Below are positions 41,290 to 52,389 of a DNA stretch of 64,000 nt, piece after piece; positions within the stretch are counted from its first letter, which is position 1, and each line of letters begins with the position of its first letter. Both the position numbers and the translations under genes were made by a program. The notes below the pieces were generated by a model that saw only the letters and a program-made list of their open reading frames with translations, did not search any database and was not told where the DNA came from. This DNA comes from Pseudoips prasinana (taxonomy: Eukaryota > Arthropoda > Insecta > Lepidoptera > Nolidae), in NCBI GenBank assembly GCA_951640165.1, contig OX621250.1:8494001-8558000 (forward strand), in the 5' to 3' direction.

Positions 41290-41488
41290 AACATGATAAT
41301 GTATTTTTTTGTGTAAATCAGGGGGAATGCTTACGCCTGGTACCCGCTAAAAGTGTCTGCGGGTGGGTATTTCGCACTTACACTGACTAAACCTAATCTG
41401 CCGTAAACTTCTGGCGCCTGGTGGGGGTACCCCCGCGAACACGGGTATGCTGCTCCGGTGCCGCCCTTTCGCTAACATGATAATGTAT
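41290..41488 (-). mobile_element. R1-like LINE 3'-end fragment with TSD (169 bp)
   Basis: The body 41305-41473 resembles 1205-1385 and 59268-59400 (GTGTCTGCGGGTGGGTAT; GGTATGCTGCTCCGGT), i.e. only the 3' UTR. A T run marks the poly-A end. The direct repeat AACATGATAATGTAT occurs at 41290-41304 and 41474-41488. Severely 5'-truncated and more diverged than the other two copies. Confidence 0.85.
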
Positions 41489-41499
41489 AATAATTGCCA

Positions 41500-41840
41500 T
41501 CGTAACCAGTCTGTGTCCTATTTCACACTAAGGTCCAATGCTGGACAAAAGCCTCCAAGATCGTCCCCAAAGATATCCACAATCGCTACCAGCATCCAAC
41601 TTCCCTCACAAGATCATCGGTTCATCTTGTAGCCTTGTGCCCATGCTGGGTTTTCCGGTTCATGGTCGCCATTCGAGAACCTTTTCGCCCCAGCGGCCGT
41701 CGGTTCTAAGAGCTAATGTGCCGCACACGGCCACTTCAGCTTGGCAATTCTTCGGGTCAGTAAGTTTAGTTCGGTTGCGGATCTCAAAATTTCTGATTCG
41801 AACTCGCAGGGTAACTGCAAACATAGCCTTTAATTGCTCC
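41500..41840 (-). mobile_element. RTE-type LINE 3'-end fragment
   Basis: Similar to 5640-5900 but diverged, containing CTGGACAAAAGCCTCCAAGA, TCGAGAACC-like and GGCAATTCTTCGGGTCAG; it extends further 5' (to CGGATCTCAAAATTTCTGAT). Confidence 0.65.
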
Positions 41841-42198
41841 TAATTAACAAATGTAATTTTAAGTTGACCATTTAATTATTTCATTTATACCAATATCACA
41901 AAAACTTAGTTAGAATTAAGTTTATTTAATGTTTTACTGAACGTTCACTTAAAGAGTCTCAGTTATCGTATTTCAATGCTGATAAATACTTTATTCAAAA
42001 TGCGTTTGTGAGAAGGAAAGTCAACCGTAGTGGCTTATTAATTAATTTATCATGTGACATAAAATGCTTTTTTTATTGAGGTGTCGAGGACGTTTTTTCT
42101 GGTAATTTCATCGCAGTAGTAAACTGGGGACAAAATTTCATAATACAGGTATTATAATAATACGAAGGGGCTTAATTTGAATGGATAATTAAATTAAA
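41841..42198. other. AT-rich spacer
   Basis: No feature recognised. Confidence 0.55.
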
Positions 42199-43180
42199 GC
42201 CTATTCACACCACGTTTTTTAACGGCGTGCTTTAATCACACAGAGCAGTTTGTTGTCGTTTGTATCGATACAAACGCGATGGTAACGCGCATCTGAATCG
42301 CTACACACGCGCGTTTGCATCGCGTCTGTATCGCTACACACGCGCGGTTGCATCGCGTCTGTATCGCTACACACGCGCGGTTGCATCGCGTCTGTATCGC
42401 TACAAACGCGCGTTTGCATCACATCTATATCGCTAAACACGCGCGTTTGCATCGCGTCTGTATCGCTACACACGCGCAGTTGCATCACATGTATATCGCT
42501 ACACACGCGCGGTTGCATCACATCTATATCACTACACACGCGCGGTCGCATCGCGTCTGTATCGCTACACACGCGCGGTTGCATCGCGTCTGTATCGCTA
42601 CACATGCGCGGTTGCATCGCGTATGTTTCGCTACACACGCGCGGTTGCATCGCGGTTGCATCGCGTCTGTATCGCTACACACGCGCGGTTGCATCACATC
42701 TATATCACTACACACGCGCGGTCGCATCGCGTCTGTATCGCTACACACGCGCGGTTGCATCGCGTCTGTATCGCTACAAACGCGCGTTTGCATCACATCT
42801 ACATCGCTAAACACGCGCGTTTGCATCGCGTCTGTATCGCTACACACGCGCGGTTGCATCACATGTATATCGCTACACACGCGCGGTTGCATCGCGTCTG
42901 TATCGCTACACACGCGCGGTTGCATCGCGTTTGTTTCGCTACACACGCGCGGTTGCATCGCGTCTGTATCGCTACAAACGCGCGTTTGCATCACATCTAT
43001 ATCGCTAAACACGCGCGTTTGCATCGCGTCTGTATTGCTACACACGCGCGTCAGGATCGATTCAAACGCGGATTTGAATTTATACAGGTGTGCAAAGATC
43101 CACAGGCTGCCTCGGACTTGCGTGCGTATCGCTACAAACGCGCGTCAACGGCGCGCTTAAAAAACGTGGTCAGCATAGGC
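42199..43180. repeat. 33-bp minisatellite enclosed by inverted terminal repeats
   Basis: Termini: GCCTATTCACACCACGTTTTTT (first 20: GCCTATTCACACCACGTTTT) at the left and its imperfect inverse, reading AAAAAACGTGGTCAGCATAGGC, at the right; GCCTAT and ACCACGTTTTTTAA match exactly. Between them 42290-43060 is a tandem array of ~23 units of 33 bp, consensus parts GCATCGCGTCTGTATCGCTA and CACACGCGCGGTT. Variant units recur in the same order, e.g. AAACGCGCGTTT then CATCACATCTATATC then the standard unit, three times. One junction carries a 12-bp partial repeat (near 42645). The CpG-rich array contrasts with AT-rich flanks. It is likely a non-autonomous DNA element with an expanded internal satellite. 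Confidence 0.8.
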
Positions 43181-43737
43181 CCTAAATGGGAAGCGCTCTT
43201 ACCGATTCGTTATTTTTTTAACTTTTCCGTGTTTCTCTGGGCACGTTAAGTTATTTGTTCCCAGTGTAGTCATAATATAATAGTCGACTAGCTATGTCAG
43301 AGGCCTACTGGGTGGCTTGAATAACTTTGTAACCACTGCTCATACGATAAATATTGTAAATGAAAAAATACTTCCCCCTCCCTCACATTTTCAACAAACT
43401 TAGTATTTTTAAATCATCGTATATCCTCAACATACTAAACCTATTCGGGTTAATCCCCAAAGGCGTTGATTTTCCAGGGACCCGTTTCAAGGGCCCCGAT
43501 TTCTAATTACCCTGATAAAGTCAATTAAAAGTCAACCTTGCTACCTAAACCTGCAAGTTAAACAAACATTTTAATTAAATAAGTTACTTTTTATCATATG
43601 TACATCAAAGTACATGACGTAAAATGGATTTAATTACTAATTATAATACTCGACTCGAGAACGGATTAAGAATAAATCGTAGGTCTAGATCATGGTTAAA
43701 ATACTCGAATTTCATGACGTTACCAAACAGGTATTGT
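43181..43737. other. AT-rich spacer
   Basis: No gene or repeat recognised. Confidence 0.5.
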
Positions 43738-43805
43738 GCATACTCACGCCTGTTTCCCAGAGGGGTAGGCAAAGATAACGACTTACCATTTGTCTCGGTC
43801 CTATC
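43738..43805 (-). repeat. LINE 3'-end scrap (AYPSGKQA tail)
   Basis: TACTCACGCCTGTTTCCCAG to CCATTTGTC; fourth instance of this terminal sequence. Confidence 0.7.
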
Positions 43806-43889
43806 CTACGTGGTTTAAATAATCGACTTCATTAATACTATACTTGTATATTATTTTAACCACTAGAACCTATAGTTTTTTCTTGATTT

Positions 43890-44150
43890 TTTATATATAT
43901 ATATATATAAAAATATATAGATAGATAAAAAACAATTAGTATAAAACGAAAAAACCAATTGACTTCCCATACAAAATTGGTCAGCTCATACATATTATAA
44001 TAATAAATAATAAAATAAAAATAAAAATATTTTATTTTTAGACAACATGGCCCATAGGATGTAATTTGTGTCCGTCTATTATATTTTTGTAAAGTACCCC
44101 GCGACACAGGGATTAGATTCCCTAATGCGGGTGTTGTCTTTAGTTAGTAA
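43890..44150 (+). repeat. (AT)n tract, A-rich tract and SINE family E 3' end
   Basis: An (AT)n-like microsatellite at 43893-43910 is followed by A/T-rich DNA and, at 44055-44145, GGATGTAATTTGTGTCCGTC .. AAGTACCCCGCGACACAGGG .. GATTCCCTAATGCGGGTG, the 3' part of family E. Confidence 0.6.
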
Positions 44151-44245
44151 CAATTTCCTTAAATAACTATGTAAGTAACGAGTACCTAAGCTAAAATGTA
44201 GGTTCCTCAGTCTCTATGAGAGGACATGTAGCCTGATAAACCTAC

Positions 44246-45018
44246 TTATAGTTGGCCCATCCAGCCTTTATGCAAACACCAGTTTGTAATTCCCTTCACC
44301 CTATGCAGTAGCGATGCAGCTTTCTTTCTCATGATGGCAAAATATTCATCCATGTGAGCATCAGCAAACATACCTGATGCACTGCAGTAAGGTGGCAGTC
44401 TCAACAGCATTCTGAAGGCATTATTTTATTGGACACGTAGGACATTGTCTGCTCTTTGGGTATGATCTGCCCAAAGGCTGCTGGTGTAAAATGCCTGGCA
44501 AAAGGCCTTGAAGAGTGTTATCTTTACTGGTACAGGACAATTGGCAAACTTTCGTGCCACCATGTTTACCTTCACAGCCAATGCCCTACGTTCTCTTTCA
44601 ATATCCAGATCACCCTGCAATTCCTCTGTAACAATGTGTCCCAGATATTTAAAATGCAAGGGTGAACCATTGAGCATTACGGGAGGCACATGCGATGGAC
44701 TTTTGTTACGACCTCTGACCACCAACAGCTCAAGTTTTGTACAATTGTATTTAAGTCCCGTTGCTTAACATATCCTTCGCAGATAGCCAATAGCTTTCTA
44801 AGCCCACAAATTGAAGGGCTTAAGAGCACCATGTCATCTGCGTAACTTAAGTTATTTAAACATACTCCGTCGACATGACATCCAACATGCGTACTAGCGA
44901 GTTCAACAAATAGTTTATCTACATAAAAATTAAAAAGCCTTGGGGAGGATAGACCGCCCTGCCTCACACCACATTCCGACTTGTATGGTTCAGACAATGT
45001 GTTTGACCACTTCACCAA
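44246..45018 (-). pseudogene. Non-LTR reverse transcriptase fragment (YADDMVLLSPS type)
   Basis: Minus strand: WSNTLSEPYKSECGVRQGGL, SPRLFNFYVDKLFVELAS, then active-site NLSYADDMVLLSPS. After frame changes near 44700 come PPVMLNGSPLHFKYLGHIVT, RERRALAVKVNMVARKFANC, KAFCQAFYTSSLWADHTQ and then NNAFRMLLRLPPYCSASGMF. It starts in the RT palm and ends before the C terminus. I do not assign a clade. A LINE of a type different from the others in this window. Confidence 0.75.
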
Positions 45019-45311
45019 GTTCCTCTGTTTATCATATCATATAGCTAGCATGGATACCAAAGACTCCGGATATTGATTAGGAAGTTTTAATTTTTTTTTT
45101 ATTTAAGCTTCCACCATGAATTATGTTCTGATTATCCCAACAATAATTTATGGTCATGATTTTGATTTTAATTGATTATTATTGCGGCAGTGAATTCAGT
45201 ATCGAATTTCATTGCCACATTTTTAAACAATAGTTTTTTGTTTATAGTAGTCACTTGATGAGTTCAGTAAACCTTTGAACACAAATCACTCCTACATAGG
45301 TACTCGTCAAT
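45019..45311. other. AT-rich spacer
   Basis: No feature recognised. Confidence 0.5.
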
Positions 45312-45388
45312 ATAAATAATTTTTATGTACCCTCATCATAAAGAACATTTCAGTTCTTCATGATGACGGTACATAAAAAATATTTTTT
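45312..45388. repeat. Long imperfect hairpin
   Basis: Arms of ~35 nt pair with few mismatches around the loop ATTTCA (45347-45352); left arm includes TATGTACCCTCATCATAAAG. May be a small MITE. Confidence 0.65.
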
Positions 45389-45770
45389 GCACAGTATTTC
45401 ATTAATGCAATACTTTTTATTTATTATTTAGATATAAATTTACCACAGAGGATAATGTCTCCCATTAAATTTAATATTATAATATGAAGTGTTTGCGTTC
45501 GATCAAAAAGATACTGGCTGAAAATAAAAACGTCGTAATAAAGTGGGTGCAAAAAAAAAACTTTGATACTTCATATTTAAAAGAAAAGTCAAAAATTGGA
45601 AATAGGCAAAGTATAAAAACAGTAGCAAATGAAATTGTTAATAACCTTTTGCTGCAAAAGTCGCGTGGTAACTTTGTTGTAATTAACTTGAGGTTTTGTT
45701 TTGAGTAGATATAGTTTATCACGGTAGGTAGATTGGTAGTTGATAGAATATAAAATTATGCACCTTGCTT

Positions 45771-45848
45771 AAGTGAGTTATTAATGCACTCTTGTTAATT
45801 TAATGCGGTTGGGTACCAACATAACACTCGTGCATTAATAACTCACTT
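45771..45848. repeat. Palindromic element with 19-bp perfect arms
   Basis: AAGTGAGTTATTAATGCAC (45771-45789) pairs perfectly with 45830-45848. The 40-nt interior holds its own near-palindrome GTTGGGTACCAAC. No coding content; MITE-like. Confidence 0.75.
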
Positions 45849-45981
45849 TGCGGTATATGCAATAATTTATTATATATACCGACGCGCAAGAGTTCCGTTT
45901 TTAAGTCGGAGATTGTGAATTTTCGTATATGTTCTGTGATTTTTCCGTTGCTTATGAACCAATTTTGATTATTCTTTTTTT

Positions 45982-46277
45982 TAGGGTTCCGTACCCAAAG
46001 GGTAAAACGGGACCCTATTACTAAGACTTCGCTGTCTGTCTGTCTATCTGTCTGTCCGTCTGTCAGCAGGCTGTATCTCATGAACCGTGATAGTCAGACA
46101 GTTAAAATTTTCACAGATTATGTATTTCTATTGCCGCTATAACAACAAATACTAAAAAACAAAATAAATAAATATTTAAGGGGGCCCCCATACAATAAAC
46201 GTGAATTTTTGGCTCGTTTTTATAGATAATGGTACGGAACCCTTTGTGCGAACGACTCGCACTTGGCCGGTTTTTAA
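45982..46277 (-). repeat. GGGTTCCGTACCCAAAGGG-type dispersed repeat
   Basis: Begins TAGGGTTCCGTACCCAAAGG, continues GACCCTATTACTAAGACTTC, a TCTGTCTGTC tract and AGCAGGCTGTATCTCATGAA, and ends CGACTCGCACTTGGCCGG. A different subfamily from 14191-14783 with the same ends. No ORF. Confidence 0.7.
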
Positions 46278-46330
46278 TATATATTGCTCTTTAAACATTC
46301 TAAATATATATTTTTTTAAACTTTTATAAA

Positions 46331-46473
46331 CCCGTACAAGATGGACCGTTGATCTTGAGGGGGGACGCTGGAAGTTGCTGGATGCGGGTAGCGCAAGATC
46401 GGCAATTATGGAGATCTTTGGGAGAAGCTTTTGTCCAGCAGTGGGCGTCTTTCAGCTGATATGATGATGATGA
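46331..46473 (+). repeat. RTE-type LINE terminal fragment
   Basis: Plus strand remnants of the conserved end TDDLVRVAGSRWM-like, LWRSLGEAFVQQW-like then a stop and GATGATGATG. Frame broken. Confidence 0.65.
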
Positions 46474-47292
46474 TTGTATTATGTAAACTTTAGATCAATA
46501 ACACGCAATTACTGAATTATACTATTGTGACAGACGGATAGACTGGCGGAGTCGCTCTCTTAAAGCTCCCTTGTATATAAGCGTTAAATACATACAAAGT
46601 CTATCAATTTCTATCAAAAACAGTATAGCAGTTCACAAAGAAATCAATTCACACTTTACAGTTTGCCAGTGCTTTTTAAATTCCAATTTTCATTTCAAAT
46701 TTCGCTTTGAGTTTAACTGTCAAAATATAGCCATCCATCTGTAACTGGGCAATGGGTACCTAAAATGTGTTTGACTCTTTTCAAAAATGAACTCAATCAA
46801 CATAGAATTAGGAATCAATTTCATAAAAATCTGAAATCGCCAATAAGCTGTTTCAGAGAGCTAGTGAAGAGGGAGCGAGAGTGAAAAAATTCAATACAAA
46901 GAATCGTTTTCGTTCTGAGAGGCGGAACTATAAATTCAAAAGCTGATTGATGGATCTTCCGTATTTTGAATAAATTGAATTTACTTTAGCTTGTTATCGG
47001 AGGATGCAGCTTAAGGACCCCAATTTACATTTTTAGATACCTTTCCATCTTTCTGTAAACTTTTGACTTATAAAGAATTAAAACTGAACGGAATTTTATT
47101 CTGGAAACAATGTATTTTGATAGACTCTTTTATTCTGAAAATAATGTACAAGATTTAAACCTGCATTCATTGAGTTATATATTATTTTTGATTAGTTCTG
47201 TCATCGCAATTTATCATTCAATGTTCAAAGTCAATGTTAGCGCCATCCGTCGATATGGCTAGTTATTGTTGTAAAACAAATCTGTACATTAA
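46474..47292. other. Spacer without recognised feature
   Basis: Moderately AT-rich; no ORF or repeat recognised within the window. Confidence 0.5.
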
Positions 47293-48617
47293 ATAAATAA
47301 AATAAATAAAAAAGGTTTTTATTCACGTAGACTTTAAAAAAGCGCTTGTAAATAGTCAGAACATGTTTGTAGTAATATAGTTGTATACATTAGATATTAT
47401 TTCTAGTAACATAGATATTTAGGTACATCTTGTATGAAAACATTTATAAAATTTATTTTATTACAGAAATGATATTTAGCTAGCTCGTATCAAGTTATTG
47501 TCAAGAGATTATGTTTAATTATCTAGTTTAAGTCTAATATTTTTACTACATATTGTCAATGGTTGTGTCTATATTAAAGGTATTATTATTATGACGGACC
47601 TTGTGTTAATAACGACGGTCGCGCTTTAATGCTACTACCGGATCCAATGCGCCCCAACTGAGAAGACCCAGCGAAACAAACTCAGTGGGTTCATCTACTA
47701 CCGGTTTCAACACGACCCAGTTGAGACGGTCCGGCGAAACATACTCAAGCGGGCATGAACACGGGATTTGGTCCAATTAGAGTAATTATTTAGTAGGCAA
47801 ACACAATATATGCTCGATCGGTTGTCTGAATGCTTATTATTTTAGATTATATTTAGGTATACAAAAGAAAAACTTCGAAACAATAACATTATTCATTTTG
47901 AGACAGAGTCAATAATTTTAAATTAAGTATATGATAGCAATCATTTACAGATAGTTCACGTAACACAGCAGATCAGTCATGTCTATATGGCTACAAGATC
48001 TCCAGCGAGCAATGTGCAGGTAGGAAGTGAGAGCCAGACGTCTTTGTCATCGATGTACTCTTTAGTGGTGTAATAACCCCTAGCCATAAGTATACGTTTA
48101 ATATGTGTTTTAAAACTTGTGTCAGGCAGATCAGTAATTTGAGTAGGAAGCTTGTTATAAAACCTAATACAATTTCCTAAAAATGATTTATTAGTTTTGC
48201 TTACTCTAAAGCCTGGCATGGCTAGTTTGTTTTTATTCCTAGTATTTATATTATGCAGTTCACTTTTCTTTTTATAATTATGAATATTTTTTCTAACAAA
48301 CATTATATTCTGATATATATATTCCGATGGCACAGTAAGTATATTTATTTCTTTAAACAAATTTCGCAAAGAATCGCGACTGCCTAAACCATAAATGGCT
48401 CTGACTGCTCTTTTCTGCAATACAAAAATAGCACCTATGTCAGCCGCCGAACCCCACAGCAGAATGCCATACGACATAATGCTATGAAAGTACGCGAAAT
48501 ACACTAATCTAGCAGTTTGTTCATCTGACAATTGCCTTATTTTCCAGACAGCATAGGAAGCCGAACTTAATTTACCTGCTAACTTTTCAATCTGATTATT
48601 TATAGCACTAAGCATGT
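47293..48617 (-). mobile_element. 5'-truncated jockey/CR1-group LINE end
   Basis: Coding end (47983-48615) plus ~690 bases of 3' UTR ending AATAAAAACC .. TTTATTTATTTTATTTATTT at 47293. The 3' UTR recurs in part at 28985-29368 and 30210-30305 and as a short scrap at 56690-56770. Confidence 0.78.
47983..48615 (-). pseudogene. LINE ORF2 C-terminal region (post-RT), open frame
   Basis: A 210-codon frame: NNQIEKLAGKLSSASYAVWK, VYFAYFHSIMSYGILLWGSA, VLQKRAVRAIYGLGSRDSLR, SEYIYQNIMFVRKNIHNY, then GNCIRFYNKLPTQITDLP and ARGYYTTKEYIDDKDVW. This is the thumb and C-terminal part of a jockey/CR1-group RT polyprotein. Endonuclease and the RT catalytic core are absent. No stop or frameshift within the remaining part, so the copy is not very old. 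A shorter relative is at 40276-40592. Confidence 0.82.
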
Positions 48618-49061
48618 GCTAGAAAATTATGCAGTACTTGCTACGTTTACTGTATATGCATTTAGCATTTAATTTTAACTTTTTTGCAAAGAATACTAAC
48701 TAAAGCCAAAGGCAGTACTCACCGTTACTGCATATGAGTGTAGCGAGAATAACAAAGACCTACTCTTGCGACGTTAAAACTAAACGCAGTATTCACCATT
48801 ACTGCATGTGAACGTAGCCAGAATAACAAAAAACTTACCCTTGCGACGCTAAACCTAACGCAGTATTCTATAGTACTGCCTTAAGGGGAAGCAAGAGTGA
48901 GGGAAAGCTAAGCATGTACTGATGCCGCATTGTATAGTGCCGCGTTTTGTTCTAGTAAAGCAGTGCGTTGACGTTATTCGTGGACGGAGACGTCTTTGTC
49001 GTATCGTAACCACTCCAAGAAGCCAGCCGGAAGATATAATAAATGATGAGAGAGATTTTTT
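48618..49061. repeat. Degenerate tandem repeat of ~73 bp with GCAGTA..TACTGC motifs
   Basis: GGCAGTACTCACCGTTACTGC (first 20: GGCAGTACTCACCGTTACTG) at 48711 recurs as GCAGTATTCACCATTACTGC at 48784 and GCAGTATTCTATAGTACTGC at 48859; between them GAATAACAAA and TTGCGACG-TAAA are shared. So there are two full units and a third start. Function unknown. Confidence 0.65.
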
Positions 49062-49231
49062 TTTGGAAGATGCAGTGTAGGCAGGCCCCCTACAAGATGG
49101 ACTGATGATCTTGTGCGGGTCGCTGGAAATCGCTGGATGCGGATAGCGCAAGACCGGTAATTGTGGAGATCTTTGGGGAGGCCTTTGTCCAGCAGTGGAC
49201 GTCTTTCGGCTGATATGATGATGATGATTAT
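49062..49231 (+). repeat. RTE-type LINE terminal fragment
   Basis: GRPPTRWTDDLVRVAGNRWM can be read directly, then MRIAQDR, a stop in place of a codon, LWRSLG, a one-base frameshift, and the tail GATGATGATGATT. 5'-truncated, decayed. Confidence 0.75.
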
Positions 49232-51034
49232 GTGTAGTTACTATTTAGATCGATGGTTGCACTGGTCAAATAAAAATTGGGAAATTTTTTCATTTTTAGT
49301 ATAGACTATCAATAGCTTCTTTATTATCAATAGATTGCTGCAACAAAAATAATAATAAAGTACACAAGTCTACCAGGCCATACATTTAAGTCTCTAGTCA
49401 GTTTTCACCATCAAGTGGAGAGTCAGCGTCAAAACGCAAAAAATCTATGATTACTTGATTATATCGACTGCGTGCAACTTACAAATTCAGAAAAGGTGAA
49501 TGTAAAATTCATAGATAGTCCGGACTAACTACTAACGTAGAATCATTCATCTCAATATAAATTATAAAATCATGATGAAATGACGCACTTAATTGATATT
49601 GCCCGTGCCGAGGTGCATAGAAATTCTATGTTAATGTTTGTTCAATACTCACGATGGAGTTACGAAAGAAATAAACGTCCTCAAGAAAGTTAGTTGTACT
49701 TTTTCAAATACTTAGCCACGTAGGATAACTCAAACAAGAAAGACAGGTATATTAAAGAAGTTAATTGATCACATAACAAAAACGTTTATTGGAAAATCTT
49801 CCCGTTAAAAAAGATTCCATTGATTTTGTACAACACAGAAACTCTGGGTCTGAAAAATAATATTTAGGTGTTAAAACTTTTTATTTCTAAGAGTTGGTTA
49901 TAAAAATTATTGCTTTTATCATTTAGGAAACTTCTTTAGTTCAACAAGATAATGTTATTGAGAAATGATATAAACTGTTATGTTTACAAGTTTGTCACAT
50001 TTAAGTTCAGTTATTTTTGCTTTAACTATTATTAAGTAATATTCCCAAAGCAAAGTTAATGAGACAACAGTCTCATAAACTATAAAATTAAATAGATCCT
50101 ATCCAATTGACCTTCGAAGTTGGCAACGTATTTTTAATTTCGTTTCGATATAATATTTTGAGTGGATTTGATAAAGTGCGATGAAGTTAGTTATTGTATA
50201 TTATATAAAGTTATATTTAGAGTTTATAACAAAATAATTTTCTACAGCGTGGCTATAGAAAGTTCATAAGCATAATAAACAAAAAACATTTGTCATTATA
50301 AGGTTAGCAATAATATTTTTAATACCTACCTTCATTCTTTTTAATTTCGTCTCTTTCTCATTTAATTATTTGGTAGAAGTTAAATTTACCTACATTTTAA
50401 CAAGTACCAGGCATGAAAACTGTAGATGAATGCTAACTACAAACGTAGTGATGAACACGTGCTAGGAGATTTTGCAGTAATAAACACAAGTACTGCATTT
50501 AGTTTTAGTGACACTGTAATGCCCGCAAGTCCAGAAAATTGATGGAAATGCAGTACTCAGCATTTTATCCAAATAAGGCCATAAAGTAAAGAAAACTATA
50601 TAGCAATAGAAAGCTTGATTTTATTACTTATTTATATAATACTTTAAATGTTATATAGCAGAGGTTTCTTGATTAGATATCAAGAAATGCGTTTAACTCC
50701 AAACCGCCATTTTGCAAGTACTGCGTTTCCAATAAGGAGGGCAGTTATAGTAAAAGTTAAAACCAAAGACAGACTAGAAAATTCATGTGCGTTTCAAAAG
50801 TTAAAAATCTCATACTTAAAGTCGTGATGACCCCTACCAAGTCTAAGAGTTCTCCAAAATATTGATGATTGATGGCATGTGAACCCCCCGCCCCCTTCCT
50901 CTTTATTGGGATAGTAATTGACTTCATTATATAATTGAATATTTATGAAATTTGGTCTACACAGGCGACACATTAATTAATTAATTTAAACAACTTGTAG
51001 AAAACTTTTACACTTTACAACTTACGCAAATTTT
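49232..51034. other. Long AT-rich stretch without a recognisable gene
   Basis: No frame has family features. GCAGTA/TACTGC words resembling the 48711 repeat recur at about 50473, 50503, 50553 and 50718, which hints that the neighbouring tandem sequence and this stretch share an origin. A short C-rich tract is at 50886. Confidence 0.45.
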
Positions 51035-51130
51035 GTTACAATACAATACAAATACTCTTTATTGTACACCAAGATTTATATATAAAGTATACAGTTGTAA
51101 TAAATCTAGTACAATGGGCGGTCTTATCGC
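51035..51130 (-). repeat. LINE 3' terminus with (CAATA)n tail
   Basis: ACAATACAATACAAATACTC .. TTATTGTACACCAAGATTTA is the complement of 58484-58530 (GGTGTACAATAAAGAGTATT TGTATTG..). An AATAAA signal lies inside. Only the 3' UTR end remains. Confidence 0.65.
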
Positions 51131-51339
51131 TATCTGCGATCTCTACCAGAAAACCTTAGGATGGACAAAATCAGCAAGAAGAATAATTAAATGAGTGATT
51201 AGGGGCGTAGCAACTTAAGAAAGAAATAGTAAATATAAATAGACTAGTCTAGTCAATTGAGAGAGTAAAGTGCGAAGTTTTACCGTCTCACTGTTGTTGG
51301 CAGCAGCGCATTCCACTATTTATTACGTATTTCGAAAAC

Positions 51340-51520
51340 TGATGTTCTTCAAGTTATTCATACATACATAGAGAATTTGGTGGTATCTAGTACACAGGAG
51401 GAGCTGCAGCCCGACTATCCGGTGAATCCCTTTGTCACCTTATACGACACCCACGGGATGGTATTTGGTGACCCTGTTATTATTTCCCGGCCGGAAACCA
51501 CACGGGTAATAATGTCTATA
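51340..51520 (+). repeat. Fragment of family S / 54040-type repeat
   Basis: GCAGCCCGACTATCCGGTGA, ACGACACCCACGGGATGG and GGCCGGAAACCACACGGG correspond to the complement of 24285-24370 and to 54205-54290. Confidence 0.6.
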
Positions 51521-51694
51521 ATGTTATATGCGTAACATTTTAGTAGATCGCACAAAACAAACTCGTAACTATCGGTGCAAAAACTGTTATGGTGAACGAA
51601 CGACCGCTTATCTGATTCCGAGATTAATAAACACTTTACCTACCTACGCGATAATATTAGTGTAAGTAACATTAAATATAAATTAAAAGCATAC

Positions 51695-51755
51695 TATAGT
51701 TCGCAATTGTAACGTACATACGAATATATTATGTACTTTACAATTGCGAACTATA
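51695..51755. repeat. Hairpin with 18-bp perfect arms
   Basis: TATAGTTCGCAATTGTAA (51695-51712) pairs perfectly with 51738-51755; the loop contains a second 7-bp pairing GTACATA/TATGTAC. Confidence 0.7.
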
Positions 51756-51915
51756 ATACCTACCTACATGTTGTGAATTGTAATGTTGAGTACCTTAGAT
51801 GAGAATATAAGTCGAACCTAGCTGTTAAGTATGTTTGTCAGCTACACAACGGACTAAAAAAGTAGCACGCACAAGCCCAAGAGGTTTTTGTGTTACTATC
51901 ATTATTTCTATTTAT

Positions 51916-51952
51916 CCAAACACAAAAGATACATGTTATCTTTTGTGTTTGG
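51916..51952. repeat. Hairpin with 16-bp perfect arms
   Basis: CCAAACACAAAAGATA pairs perfectly with 51937-51952 around CATGT. Flanking TTTAT/ATAAA extends the symmetry after a bulge. Confidence 0.7.
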
Positions 51953-52227
51953 TAAATAAATAAAAAATAAAAAAAGATACAAACTGGTCTGTTAATCTCT
52001 CATAAGACCAAGTTTCATAAGTTAAATGTAAGTATGGAAAACGACGCCCTCGCTCTCGAAAGTAAACAAAACTTACCTTACTTACATTCTGCCTTGAGAG
52101 CCTCTTGAGGCTACTTTCGATCGTAAATATTTGCTAGAAATTGCAGCAATGTCAAGACAATATTTTATCCCGAGATATTTCAGAAGTATTTTATAATTTA
52201 GCATACATGACTAGCGTGTTAGTCTAG

Positions 52228-52360
52228 TGATCATCATCATCATCATACCAGCCGAAAGACTGCTGGACAAAGGGCTCCCCAAAGATCTCCACAACCGCCG
52301 GTCTTGCACTATCGGCATCCAGCGACTTCCATCGACCCTCACAAGGTCATAGTATTCCAT
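52228..52360 (-). repeat. RTE-type LINE terminal fragment
   Basis: ATCATCATCATCATACCAGCC, CTGCTGGACAAAGGGCTCCC, ATCTCCACAACCGCCGGTC; minus-strand end of the same LINE type. Confidence 0.7.
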
Positions 52361-52389
52361 ACTTACCTACATGTAAGTCTAGTTGTAAG

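Noticed and set aside
42199..43180. CRISPR-like array
   Set aside because: Units are contiguous 33-bp repeats without unique spacers, in a eukaryotic context.
42219..43249. Long overlapping ORFs on both strands (143-281 codons) with RVCIATHARLH-type repeats
   Set aside because: They result from a 33-bp tandem repeat lacking stops in several frames; codons simply repeat the DNA unit, and both strands are open at once.
45484..45708. Lysine-rich 74-codon ORF
   Set aside because: Composition follows the AT-rich DNA; the opposite strand is open as well; no features or duplicate.
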